A stretch of 64,000 nucleotides of DNA from the NCBI RefSeq assembly GCF_900103265.1, contig NZ_FMWX01000001.1, forward strand, positions 811,753 through 875,752. Reading direction: 5' to 3'. Source of the DNA: Sphingomonas sp. NFR15. GTDB taxonomy: Bacteria; Pseudomonadota; Alphaproteobacteria; Sphingomonadales; Sphingomonadaceae. Below the pieces are notes generated by a model, which had not been told where the DNA came from, did no database searches, and worked only from the letters and a program-made list of their open reading frames with translations. Below, piece by piece: positions 40,498 through 48,956 of the stretch. A program made the position numbers and the translations under genes. How positions within the stretch are numbered: the first letter of the stretch is position 1; every line of letters starts with the position of its first letter.

Positions 40498-41766
40498 CTA
40501 GGTCAGGGGTTCATGGCTGTCAACAGACTTCGCCAGACTTTCTTCAACCTCGCCACTTTTTGGCGGCGCGCCCTTGGCCATCGCGCCATGTTCGAACAGA
40601 AAACCGGCGATGTCGGGCTTGCCGACCGCGCCCAGCACGGTCTGCAGGATGATGAGCAGCGGCACCGCGAGCAGCGCACCGGGCGTGCCCCACACCCAGC
40701 TCCAGAAACTGATCGAGATGAGAATCAGGATCGGGTTGATCGTCAGCCGCCGTCCGACGATCAGCGGGGTGATGGCGTTGGCCTCAACGAGATGGCAGCC
40801 GATCATCAGGAACGCCGGGAACAGCGCCGCCCAGATATCGCGGAAGGTCATCAAGCCGCCCAGCCCGAGCAGCAGCGCCGCCGCGATCGGTCCGAAATAG
40901 GGGACGTAGTTGAGCAGCGCGACGATGCCGCCCCACATCAGCGGATAGGGCATGCCCATCGTCCACAGCACGCCCGAGACGAGCAGCCCGAGCGCGAGGT
41001 TGATGACCGTGATCGTGCCGAGATAGGCGGCGGTATCATCGACGACATGCTGGATCACCCGCGCGGTCGCCATCGCGCCGCCGAAGCTGGAGCGGCTGGT
41101 GATCGTGCGCCGCCGCAGCCGCGTCCAGCCGGCGAGGAAGAAATAGATGACGAGAATGCCGAAGAACACCTGCACGATCGCGGTCGGCGCGGACGTCGCG
41201 GCGAGTTCGAGGATCGAACTGGGGGGCGCGACCGCGGTGGTCTGTGCCGTCCGCACCGGCCCCGGCGAGGCGAGATGCCGCACCGCGCGGTTGAGATAGC
41301 GCTCCAGGCTCGAATACAGGTCGATCAGCGGCGCGATGTTCATCTGGATGCGGTCGATCCGCTCGGGCAGCTTGCGGAAGAACTCCACCGCCGGCACGAC
41401 GATCGCGGCGAGCGCGATATTGGCCGCGAGCAGGAACAGCAGGATGCACACCAGCGCCGCCAGCGCCGAGGGGACACGATGCCGTTCGAACCATTCGAGA
41501 ATCGGCACCAGCGCGATCGCGATCACCAGCGCGGCAGTGGTCGGCAGGAAGAATTCCGCCCCGGCCTTGAGCGCGAACGGGGTCGCCAGCGCGAGGCCGA
41601 TGCCGGCGAACAGCGTGAGCGTGGCGAGGATGCGGTCGCGCCGCATCGCCAGCACCATCATCATCTCGTCGGGATCGGCGGCGGCGGGCAAGCGCGGGAA
41701 CGGCCCGACCGTGGGGGGCGCGAAACGCGCCTCCTCTTCCCGCATGTCGATACTGGTGTCGTCCAC
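40498..41766 (-). CDS. AI-2E transporter family (PerM/YdiK-like) membrane protein
   Basis: 422-aa protein with about seven membrane helices and the family's central PDZ-like/helical stretch (LPERIDRIQMNIAPLIDLYSSL). The C-terminal motifs MPYPLMWGGIVALLNYVPYFGP and ITPLIVGRRLTINPILILISISFWSW are diagnostic. Substrates of the family are varied (autoinducer-2, ions), so no substrate is assigned. Starts at GTG 41766, preceded only by a non-coding stretch before the divergent CLC gene. Confidence 0.9.
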   Translation of the reverse strand: MDDTSIDMREEEARFAPPTVGPFPRLPAAADPDEMMMVLAMRRDRILATLTLFAGIGLALATPFALKAGAEFFLPTTAALVIAIALVPILEWFERHRVPSALAALVCILLFLLAANIALAAIVVPAVEFFRKLPERIDRIQMNIAPLIDLYSSLERYLNRAVRHLASPGPVRTAQTTAVAPPSSILELAATSAPTAIVQVFFGILVIYFFLAGWTRLRRRTITSRSSFGGAMATARVIQHVVDDTAAYLGTITVINLALGLLVSGVLWTMGMPYPLMWGGIVALLNYVPYFGPIAAALLLGLGGLMTFRDIWAALFPAFLMIGCHLVEANAITPLIVGRRLTINPILILISISFWSWVWGTPGALLAVPLLIILQTVLGAVGKPDIAGFLFEHGAMAKGAPPKSGEVEESLAKSVDSHEPLT

Positions 41767-41881
41767 GCCTACCCGCTCCCTTAGACCGCACGCGAAACCC
41801 TAGCGGCATTCCCCCTTCATGCAATCGGCGCTACGGGGCGAAATGACCGTTCCGCCCCACCCTGACCGCGACCGCTGAGCG

Positions 41882-43630
41882 ATGTCGGCGCGGCTTCGAC
41901 TCGTCCGGCCGGTGAACTGGCTGCGGCGCCGCCTGCGCGCGAGCGAGGCGGTGTTCATCCTGCTCGCGATCGGCATCGGCGGCGCGGCCGGCGCGCTCAG
42001 CGTCGCGCAGGGTGCGCTGGCGCGGACGCTGCAACATTGGTTCTTCGCGCTGCCCGGCACCTCGCGGCTGAGCGCACAGCCGGATCTGTCGCTGGGCGCG
42101 CTGCTGGTGCTGCCGATCGGCGGCGTGGTGCTCGGGCTGTTCACGCTGGCCACGCGCGCGCGCAAGCGGCGGCTGGTCGATACCGTCGAGGCGAACGCGC
42201 TGCACGGCGGGCGGATGGCGATCGGCGACAGTCTGGTGATCTCGGGGCAGACGATCCTGTCGAACGGCTTCGGCGCGTCGGTCGGGCTCGAGGCGGCCTA
42301 TGCGCAGCTTGGCGGCGCGGTCGCCTCGTGGACCGGCGGGCTGCTCAACCTGCGGCGGCCCGATCTGCGCAACCTCGTCGGTGCGGGTGCGGGCGCGGCG
42401 ATCGGGGCGGCATTCGGCGCGCCGCTGGCGGGCGCTTTCTACGCGTTCGAGATCGTGATCGGCGCGTACACACCGTCGGCGATCGCCCCGGTCGCCGCCG
42501 CGACGCTGTCGGCGGTGCTGGTATCGCAGACGCTAGGCGCGCATCCCTATGTGCTCGAAACCGCCTCGGGCGCCGTCACCGAGACGCATCATTACATCGC
42601 TTATGCCGGGCTCGGTGCGGCGTGCGCGGGGTTCGGCATCGTGCTGATGAACGCGGTCGCCTTGCTCGAACGCGGCGTGCGGCGGCTGCGCATCCCCGAT
42701 TGGGCACGGCCCGCGATCGGCGGCGCGCTGCTGGTGCCGATCGCGCTGATCTCGCCGCAGGTGCTGTCGGCGGGGCACGGCGCGCTCCACAACGATCTGA
42801 TGGCGGACGTTCCGCTCGGCTTCATCGCGCTGATCCTGGTCGCGAAGTCGCTGGCGTCGATCGTCTCGCTCGGCTTCGGGTTTCGCGGCGGGCTGTTCTT
42901 CGCCTCGCTGTTCCTCGGCACGCTCGCCGGCACGCTGTTCGCCGCCGGATTGACGGCAGTGGCGGGGTTCCAGATCATCGACCCGCACAATGCCGCGATC
43001 GTCGGCATGGCGGCGCTCGGCGTCGCGGTGATCGGCGGCCCGATGACGATGGCGATGCTGGTGCTCGAGGCGACGCATGATTTTGGATTGACCGGCGCGG
43101 CGATCGCGGCGAGCCTCGTCTCCTCGACGATCGTGCGCGAACTGTTCGGCTATTCGTTCTCGACGTGGCGGCTGCATTTGCGCGGCGAGACGATCAAGAG
43201 CGCGCGCGACGTCGGTTGGGTCAAGATGCTCACCGCCGGGCGGATGATGCGGCGCGAGACCCGCGAAACCCCGGCCGAGACGACGATCGCCGAATTCCGC
43301 CGCCGCTACCCGCTCGGCTCGGCGAGCCGCGTCGTGCTGATCGACACCGACGCGCATTACGCCGGCATCGTGCGGACCAGCGACGCCTATGCCGAGACGC
43401 TCGACCCGGCGGCGCGGGTGGCGAGCGTCGCGGTCAACACCGAGGCGGCAATCAAGCCCGACATGGACATCAAGCAGGTGATGACCGCCTTCGACGCGAC
43501 CGGCGCCGACGAACTCGCGGTGCTGGCGGCGGACCGGACCGTGCTCGGCGTGCTTTCCGAGACCTATGTGCGGCGGCGCTATGCGGAGGAGTTGGAGAAG
43601 GCGCAGCGGGAGTTGTTCGGGGAGCGGTGA
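41882..43630 (+). CDS. CLC-family chloride channel/antiporter with CBS domains
   Basis: 582-aa protein: about 12 hydrophobic helices (residues 20-430) of the CLC fold and a C-terminal cytosolic region with paired CBS-like segments (SVAVNTEAAIKPDMDIKQVMTAF ... ELAVLAADRTVLGVLSETYV). The gating glutamate is kept in GASVGLEAAYAQ, but the usual GSGIP and GxFxP motifs are altered (HGGRMAIGD, RGGLFFASLF), as in a divergent bacterial subgroup. Ion selectivity is therefore uncertain. Divergent from the AI-2E-family gene. Confidence 0.88.
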   Translation: MSARLRLVRPVNWLRRRLRASEAVFILLAIGIGGAAGALSVAQGALARTLQHWFFALPGTSRLSAQPDLSLGALLVLPIGGVVLGLFTLATRARKRRLVDTVEANALHGGRMAIGDSLVISGQTILSNGFGASVGLEAAYAQLGGAVASWTGGLLNLRRPDLRNLVGAGAGAAIGAAFGAPLAGAFYAFEIVIGAYTPSAIAPVAAATLSAVLVSQTLGAHPYVLETASGAVTETHHYIAYAGLGAACAGFGIVLMNAVALLERGVRRLRIPDWARPAIGGALLVPIALISPQVLSAGHGALHNDLMADVPLGFIALILVAKSLASIVSLGFGFRGGLFFASLFLGTLAGTLFAAGLTAVAGFQIIDPHNAAIVGMAALGVAVIGGPMTMAMLVLEATHDFGLTGAAIAASLVSSTIVRELFGYSFSTWRLHLRGETIKSARDVGWVKMLTAGRMMRRETRETPAETTIAEFRRRYPLGSASRVVLIDTDAHYAGIVRTSDAYAETLDPAARVASVAVNTEAAIKPDMDIKQVMTAFDATGADELAVLAADRTVLGVLSETYVRRRYAEELEKAQRELFGER

Positions 43631-43648
43631 TGCCGAGGCTCCTGCCCG

Positions 43649-44614
43649 TCACTCGGCCGCAACGTCCTGACGCGCGCCCGGCGGATGGTAGAGCATCGCC
43701 ACGTTACATCGCTCGTACCGCCTGCCGAACGCGTCCATGATCCCGGCATCATGGACGAAGCCGATCTTCTCGTAGAGATGGATCGCCGCCGCGCTCTTGG
43801 TGTTGCTGAGCAGATAGAGCCGGTCACAACCGAGCGCGTGCGCGCGCGCGACGATCGCATCGAGCAGGAACGCGCCGACCTTCTTGCCCCGCGCCTTGTC
43901 CAGCACGCCCATCTTCGTCAGCTCGAACTGGCGCGCGCCCGTCTTCTGCAACGCGCAGGTGCCGACGATGCCAAGGCTCGGGTCTTCGACGAACAATATG
44001 TCGCCGCCCGGCGCGATGATCCGTTCGCGCGGGTTCTTGAGAACATCGATATCGGTCTGCTCCAGCCGATACATATCCCCGATCCATTCGGCATTGATGC
44101 GATAGAACGCGTCCGCCAGATCGTCGGTGAAACGCCGGATCGCGAGACCACCGGCGGGCCGCTGGTCCAGCGGCTGTTCGGCAAGGGCGCGCTCGGTCGC
44201 CTCGATCATGGCGAGCAGCGCCGGCGCGTCGCAAACCTCCCCCACCGCGGCGCGCAGACGCGGCCACAATATCGTCGTGGCCAGTTCCATCGCCTCGACA
44301 CCAGCGGGGGTGAGCGAAATCGTCTTGCTGCGCTGATCGCGCACGTCCCGGCTGGTTTCGACCAACGCCATCTCGACCAAGCGGGACAGGATCCGCGTGA
44401 CGGCGGGCTGGCTGATCCCCAGCACCTGCACGGCATCGCCCACCGTCATCGGCCCCCGGCGGTATAAAGCGGTGAGGAGCGGCATCTGGCTCGGCTGGGT
44501 CGGCAGGCCGCAATCCGCGGCGATCCGCTCGGCGCCCGCCTGGAGGCGTTCGGCCAGCCGCTTCAAGCGGCTGCCGAGCATCACAGCGCCTTCGTGTGCC
44601 AGTACGTCCGTCAT
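43649..44614 (-). CDS. MarR-GNAT fusion: winged-helix regulator with acetyltransferase domain
   Basis: 321-aa two-domain protein. Residues 1-150 are MarR-like (GPMTVGDAVQVLGISQPAVTRILSRLVEMALVE, followed by the wing DVRDQRSKTISLTPAG). Residues 157-312 are a GNAT domain with acetyl-CoA loop KARGKKVGAFLLDAIVARA and FVEDPSLGIVGTCALQK. Such fusions link gene control to acetylation, but substrate and effector are unknown. ATG 44614 has GAGAGGA upstream. A palindrome just ahead (44636-44647) may be its own operator. Confidence 0.9.
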   Translation of the reverse strand: MTDVLAHEGAVMLGSRLKRLAERLQAGAERIAADCGLPTQPSQMPLLTALYRRGPMTVGDAVQVLGISQPAVTRILSRLVEMALVETSRDVRDQRSKTISLTPAGVEAMELATTILWPRLRAAVGEVCDAPALLAMIEATERALAEQPLDQRPAGGLAIRRFTDDLADAFYRINAEWIGDMYRLEQTDIDVLKNPRERIIAPGGDILFVEDPSLGIVGTCALQKTGARQFELTKMGVLDKARGKKVGAFLLDAIVARAHALGCDRLYLLSNTKSAAAIHLYEKIGFVHDAGIMDAFGRRYERCNVAMLYHPPGARQDVAAE

Positions 44615-44635
44615 GAGCCATTCCTCTCGATCTTA

Positions 44636-44659
44636 ATAACGCGTTATATATCACGTTAT
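44636..44659. promoter_or_regulatory. Candidate MarR-type operator
   Basis: Perfect 12-bp palindrome ATAACGCGTTAT followed at once by a second CGTTAT-containing half-palindrome (ATATCACGTTAT). AT-rich in a GC-rich setting, between the MarR-GNAT start and the divergent FAD oxidoreductase. That the fusion binds here is inference. Confidence 0.55.
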
Positions 44660-44749
44660 GAATCTCCACCAGTAGATTTGTGCATATTTCTCGGCTCGCT
44701 TGTATCGTCGCGATTTGGCGCGAGCGGTGCGAACCTGTACAGCCCCGCG

Positions 44750-46372
44750 ATGCTCCGTCTCTCCGGCCTATACCTTCCGCTCGATCATCCCCCCGAGGCG
44801 ATCGCGCCCGCGATCTGCGCGCGGCTCGGCGTCGCGCCTGCCGATCTGCGCGGCTACACGCTCTACCGGCGCGGCAACGATGCGCGGCGGCGGAACGCGG
44901 TGCAGCTCGTCTATACGTTCGATGTCGATCTCGCCAACGAAGCCGACGTTTTGGCACGCTTCGCCGGCGACAAGGACGTCCGCCCTACCCCCGACATGAC
45001 CTACCGCCCGCCCGTCACCGCGCCCGCCGGCTGGTCCGGCACGCGGCCGGTGGTGATCGGCGCGGGGCCGTGCGGGTTGTTCGCGGGGCTGATCCTCGCG
45101 CAGATGGGGTTCCGCCCGATCATCGTCGATCGCGGCAAGGCGGTGCGCGAGCGGACCAAGGACACCTGGGGGCTGTGGCGGCGCGGCGTGCTCGACCCCG
45201 ATTCGAACGTCCAGTTCGGCGAGGGCGGCGCCGGCACCTTCTCCGACGGCAAGCTCTATTGCCGCGTGAAGGATCCACGCTTCCTCGGGCGCAAGGTGCT
45301 CGAGGAGTTCGTCGCCGCTGGCGCCCCCGACGATATCCTGTGGGAAGCGCATCCGCATATCGGCACGTTCCGGCTGGTCTCGATGGTCGAGGCGATGCGC
45401 GCGCAGATCGAGTCGCTCGGCGGAGAGTATCGCTGGCAGACCCGCGTCGACGATCTCGAACTGGAGCGCACCGGCGACGGCCAGCAGCGGCTGCGCGGGC
45501 TGCACCTGCACGACGGCGGCTTCCTTGAGGCGGAGCATGTCGTGCTCGCGGTCGGCCACAGCGCGCGGCCGACGTTCGAGATGCTCCATGCGCGCGGCGT
45601 GCATATCGAGGCCAAGCCGTTCTCGATCGGCGTGCGGATCGAGCATCCGCAAAGCTGGATCGACCGTGCGCGCTTTGGCGCCTGCGCGGGTCACCCCGAC
45701 CTGGGTGCTGCGGCCTACAGCCTGTCGCACCACTGCGCGAACGGGCGCACCGTCTATAGCTTCTGCATGTGCCCCGGCGGCCGGGTGGTGGCGGCGACCT
45801 CCGAGGAGGGCCGCGTCGTCACCAACGGCATGAGCCAATATTCGCGCGCCGAGTTCAACGCCAATTCGGGCCTCGTCGTCGCGATCGATCCCGCGCGCGA
45901 TTATCCGGGCGGGCCGCTCGCGGGGATCGTGTTCCAGCGGCACTGGGAGTCGTTGGCCTATGTCGCGGGCGGATCGTCGTACCACGCGCCGGGCCAGCGG
46001 GTCGGGGATTTCCTCGCCGGCCGCGCGTCCACCGCGCTCGGCGCGGTGACGCCGTCGTACAAGCCCGGCGTGACCCCGACCGATCTCGCCTCATGCCTGC
46101 CCGACTATGCGATCGCGGCGATCCGCGAGGCGCTGCCGGTGTTCGGCCGGCAGATCGCGCGTTACGACGATCCCGACGCGGTGATGACCGGCGTCGAGAC
46201 GCGCACCTCGTCGCCAATCCGCATCACACGCGGGGCGGATTTCCAGAGCCTCAACAGCGCGGGACTGTACCCGGCGGGCGAAGGCGCGGGCTATGCGGGC
46301 GGCATCCTCTCGGCGGCGATCGACGGGATCAAGGTGGCGGAAGCGGTGGCGGCGCGCATCGTGGCGGGATAG
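44750..46372 (+). CDS. FAD-dependent NAD(P)/FAD oxidoreductase (COG2509-type)
   Basis: 540-aa flavoprotein. An N-terminal roughly 95-residue domain (LSGLYLPLDHPPEAIAPAICARLGV) precedes the Rossmann motif VIGAGPCGLFAGLILA (Gly104-Gly109). NVQFGEGGAGTFSDGKLYCRVKD and the C-terminal SLNSAGLYPAGEGAGYAGGILSAAIDGIKVAEAV are characteristic of uncharacterised FAD dehydrogenases. Starts at ATG 44750, divergent from the MarR-GNAT gene, which may control it. Substrate unknown. Confidence 0.9.
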   Translation: MLRLSGLYLPLDHPPEAIAPAICARLGVAPADLRGYTLYRRGNDARRRNAVQLVYTFDVDLANEADVLARFAGDKDVRPTPDMTYRPPVTAPAGWSGTRPVVIGAGPCGLFAGLILAQMGFRPIIVDRGKAVRERTKDTWGLWRRGVLDPDSNVQFGEGGAGTFSDGKLYCRVKDPRFLGRKVLEEFVAAGAPDDILWEAHPHIGTFRLVSMVEAMRAQIESLGGEYRWQTRVDDLELERTGDGQQRLRGLHLHDGGFLEAEHVVLAVGHSARPTFEMLHARGVHIEAKPFSIGVRIEHPQSWIDRARFGACAGHPDLGAAAYSLSHHCANGRTVYSFCMCPGGRVVAATSEEGRVVTNGMSQYSRAEFNANSGLVVAIDPARDYPGGPLAGIVFQRHWESLAYVAGGSSYHAPGQRVGDFLAGRASTALGAVTPSYKPGVTPTDLASCLPDYAIAAIREALPVFGRQIARYDDPDAVMTGVETRTSSPIRITRGADFQSLNSAGLYPAGEGAGYAGGILSAAIDGIKVAEAVAARIVAG

Positions 46373-46622
46373 CGGAGGTTCGGCTCGGTCGCGGCGGATG
46401 CGACCGGCGCGGCGAAACGGCGCAAAAGTTGTCCATCGGCGGCACGGTGCGCGGGGTGTCACTTTTGCGCTTCTTCCACGGCGGGGCATACCCCGCGCGC
46501 GCCGCGAAGGTGACCGGTACGGTGGCGCTGACACTGTCAAAGAGCGTGGCCGGGAGTTTGCCACGTGCGGCGCGTGTAGGACAGGCCGGACGGTGACGCT
46601 GATTAGGCGTCCAGAGGTAAGG
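46373..46622. other. Gene-free stretch with perfect inverted repeat
   Basis: 250 nt without a credible gene. GCGCAAAAGT (46420-46429) and ACTTTTGCGC (46461-46470) are perfect 10-bp inverted arms 31 nt apart; a second hairpin GCGGGG-CATA-CCCCGC lies at 46481-46496. These may end the oxidoreductase transcript. Base composition drops just after this point. Confidence 0.6.
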
Positions 46623-46964
46623 TCAGCCGTCGTTCCGCTTCAGGCTGTTCTCGATCAGCCAAAAGTGAAGGAGATGCATACCGACGAAGCTAGCCCCTAT
46701 CAGCATCGTCACGGGCAACACGATGCCCTCTTGCCCGACCCGCGGCGCAACGTTGAGCGCCAAAAGCGCGATAAACCCCAAGGTGACAGCCGCCAAGGCC
46801 GGGGTGAAGCTGAGCGCAAGAACGCGAGGCGCGGTCCAGTTTACCGTTCCCGCAAGTGACCATTGCATCGGCAATCGCTCATGCGGGCGGAACCGGGCAT
46901 TGGCCCACACCGACAAGCCGATGAGGACGGACGCGAAGATGCATGCGATCGCGAACACAAACAT
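46623..46964 (-). CDS. DUF1648-like small membrane protein
   Basis: 113-aa protein with three to four hydrophobic segments and the short motif HERLPMQWSLAGTVNWTAPRVLAL, which resembles the DUF1648 (SdpI-type) LPxHWxxxG pattern. Begins MFVFAIACIFASVLIG. Base composition is visibly less GC-rich than neighbours, so it may have been acquired. Related SdpI proteins give immunity to a toxin peptide, but there is no evidence for that here. Confidence 0.65.
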   Translation of the reverse strand: MFVFAIACIFASVLIGLSVWANARFRPHERLPMQWSLAGTVNWTAPRVLALSFTPALAAVTLGFIALLALNVAPRVGQEGIVLPVTMLIGASFVGMHLLHFWLIENSLKRNDG

Positions 46965-47132
46965 CGCGACTTGATATCATCAGGCTGCGTGGCGGCAAAT
47001 GGGCGGCTGCCGATAGACCGCTTCGGCCCGGCGCCGATCGCCGGCGGGAACGGGCGAAAGTGGTGGTCGGCAGCTCGACCGCTTTCGGGCGGGCAGAGAA
47101 TAAAGCCGCCAAAACGGAAGCCGAGTCAACCG
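46965..47132. other. Spacer between two orphan membrane genes
   Basis: 168 nt between two same-strand small genes. It contains two imperfect direct copies of a GACCGCTT-containing segment (TAGACCGCTTCGGCCCGG and TCGACCGCTTTCGGGCGGG), and no convincing gene. Confidence 0.4.
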
Positions 47133-47387
47133 TTAATTGGCCGGCGGGAAAGCTCGGAGATGTCTGATTGCTACGGTCATCATCAACACACCAAAGCCGA
47201 CCACCCAAACGAGCGCTCCTACGCTGTGGTCGGCTTCAACATAACGGCTTGCGGTGAACAGGCCGAAAGCGGAGCCAGTAACTGCAAATTTGGCCAACGG
47301 AGGGAGGCTTTGTGATCGCGCCACCATAAACACGATGACAATCACCCCGCCGAGGACTGCCGCCAAACTCAATAGATCATCGACCAT
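47133..47387 (-). CDS. Hypothetical membrane protein, 84 aa
   Basis: Three hydrophobic segments are visible (LLSLAAVLGGVIVIVFMVA, LAKFAVTGSAFGLF, VGALVWVVGFGVLMMTVAI) with no recognisable motif. ATG 47387 has GGAG nine bases upstream; ATG 47396, directly against GGAG, is less likely. Like the preceding gene it is less GC-rich than the surrounding chromosome. Family unknown. Confidence 0.55.
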   Translation of the reverse strand: MVDDLLSLAAVLGGVIVIVFMVARSQSLPPLAKFAVTGSAFGLFTASRYVEADHSVGALVWVVGFGVLMMTVAIRHLRAFPPAN

Positions 47388-47476
47388 CACTGCCATCTCC
47401 GAGCGGCCTACGTGCGGTTATCGGATCAGACTTTCGAAGGCGCAAGGTCGGATTGTGGGCGACTCCCGCCCCCCGC

Positions 47477-48826
47477 TCACATCCGCTCCACTCCCCGTTC
47501 GCTTCCCTGCCCGCGCCGCAGCAGCCGTGCGATCATCCAGCCGGCGGCGAGGAGCAGGAACGGCATCGCGGGATAGTGATAGCGCACCTGTCCGGTGAAG
47601 GCGAAGGCGGTGAGCGTCACGAACGCGGGCATGCAGCCGAGCAGCAGGATCGGCCGCCGCTCGTCCGCTCCACCCCGGCCACGCCACAGCGACGGCAGCG
47701 CGACCGCCAGCCCGGCGAAGCCGAACAGCAGCACGCCCAGATAATAAAGCTGGTTGCCCACCTGCGCGACGGCGACCCCGCCGCGCAGCCCCGGGTAGCT
47801 CGCGTCGATCCCCCACAGCCCGTCCGTATCCTTGCGCCACACCAATATGACCTTGCGGACGCCGAGCGCGATCCATTGCCGCGGATGACGGGCGATCCAA
47901 TCGCGGGCGAGCGCCTTGAAACGCCGGTCGAGCTCGACCTGGCGCTGGACGTGCTCGCGGTACGAGATGCCGACCCCGGTCGCGTCCCAGATCGGCGTGC
48001 GCTCCCATTCATACCAGTCGCCGGTCGCGCGGTCGTTCGCGCCGTAATAGAGCGCGATGCCGCCGTTGGTGGAGACGGGGATGAACGCCCCCATCTCGGC
48101 GCTGTTGCGGATGGTCCACGGCAGCACCACCGCCGCGAGCGCGAGATGAACCGGCAGCAGCGCGCGGAGCAGCCCGCGCCAGCCGAAGTCGCGCAAGCAC
48201 AGCGCCATCGCGATCAGCGCGCCGATCGGGAAGAACAGGATCTGCGCGCGCATCAGCGTCGCCGCGCCGAACAGCAGCCCCGCCACCACCAGCCCGCCCG
48301 CGCGCGCGCGTCCCGCGACCATCACCGTGAACGCCGCCATCACCAACGCGGTCGACACCGTTTCCGAGAAGGGCGCGCCGGCATAAGCGATATGCGCGGG
48401 GTAGAGCGCGTAGAGCAGCCCCGCGATCCGCACGCCGAGCGGCCCGATCCCGAGCAGCGCGCCGAAGCGGAACATCAGCACGAGGATCGCGACGGCGGCG
48501 GCGAGGTTGAGCGCCATCGGGCCGAGCGGCGACGGCCCGGCGACGATCATGCTCGCGGCGAGCGCGGCGGGATAGCCGACCGGCCAGAAGGCGGTCGGGC
48601 GGCCCTGCTCCTGGAAACCGAGCCCGCGCGCCATCTCGCCCGCGCGGTCCATGTACCATAAGCCGTCGGACATCGGCTGCTGCGGCATCAGCAGCATCAG
48701 CGCGAGGCGCAACACGATCGCGAGCGCGAAGATCGCCGGCACGATCCAGCGCGCGGTCTCGAACGCGCCGGCCCAGCCATGCCGCGTGCGCGGGTACGCC
48801 ATCACGTTCGCTGCCGCCATGTCCAT
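47477..48826 (-). CDS. GT39/ArnT-like membrane glycosyltransferase
   Basis: 449-aa protein with about 10-11 membrane helices. The first periplasmic loop has SDGLWYMDRAGEMARGLGF, where the acidic residue corresponds to the GT-C active site, and GYPAALAASMIVAG follows. A large C-terminal periplasmic part holds STNGGIALYYGANDRATGDWYEW. Likely transfers a sugar from a polyprenyl-phosphate donor to lipid or protein; acceptor unknown. ATG 48826 has GGGAGGG in front; the upstream frame to 49135 lies across a divergent gene. Confidence 0.85.
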   Translation of the reverse strand: MDMAAANVMAYPRTRHGWAGAFETARWIVPAIFALAIVLRLALMLLMPQQPMSDGLWYMDRAGEMARGLGFQEQGRPTAFWPVGYPAALAASMIVAGPSPLGPMALNLAAAVAILVLMFRFGALLGIGPLGVRIAGLLYALYPAHIAYAGAPFSETVSTALVMAAFTVMVAGRARAGGLVVAGLLFGAATLMRAQILFFPIGALIAMALCLRDFGWRGLLRALLPVHLALAAVVLPWTIRNSAEMGAFIPVSTNGGIALYYGANDRATGDWYEWERTPIWDATGVGISYREHVQRQVELDRRFKALARDWIARHPRQWIALGVRKVILVWRKDTDGLWGIDASYPGLRGGVAVAQVGNQLYYLGVLLFGFAGLAVALPSLWRGRGGADERRPILLLGCMPAFVTLTAFAFTGQVRYHYPAMPFLLLAAGWMIARLLRRGQGSERGVERM

Positions 48827-48956
48827 CGCCACCCTCCCGCTGCTGCGCGGCGACGGTAGCGAAACTGTGTTAACGGAAACGCCTGCGGGCACGGCACCGG
48901 CTTGACTCGCGCCGCGCGGGCGCGGACGGCGGGGTATCGCAGTGGGGAAACCTCCG

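Noticed and set aside
46879-47208. 109-codon minus-strand frame overlapping two small membrane genes
   Set aside because: Arg/Ser/Pro-rich with no ribosome site; it competes with two frames that have clear hydrophobic patterns.
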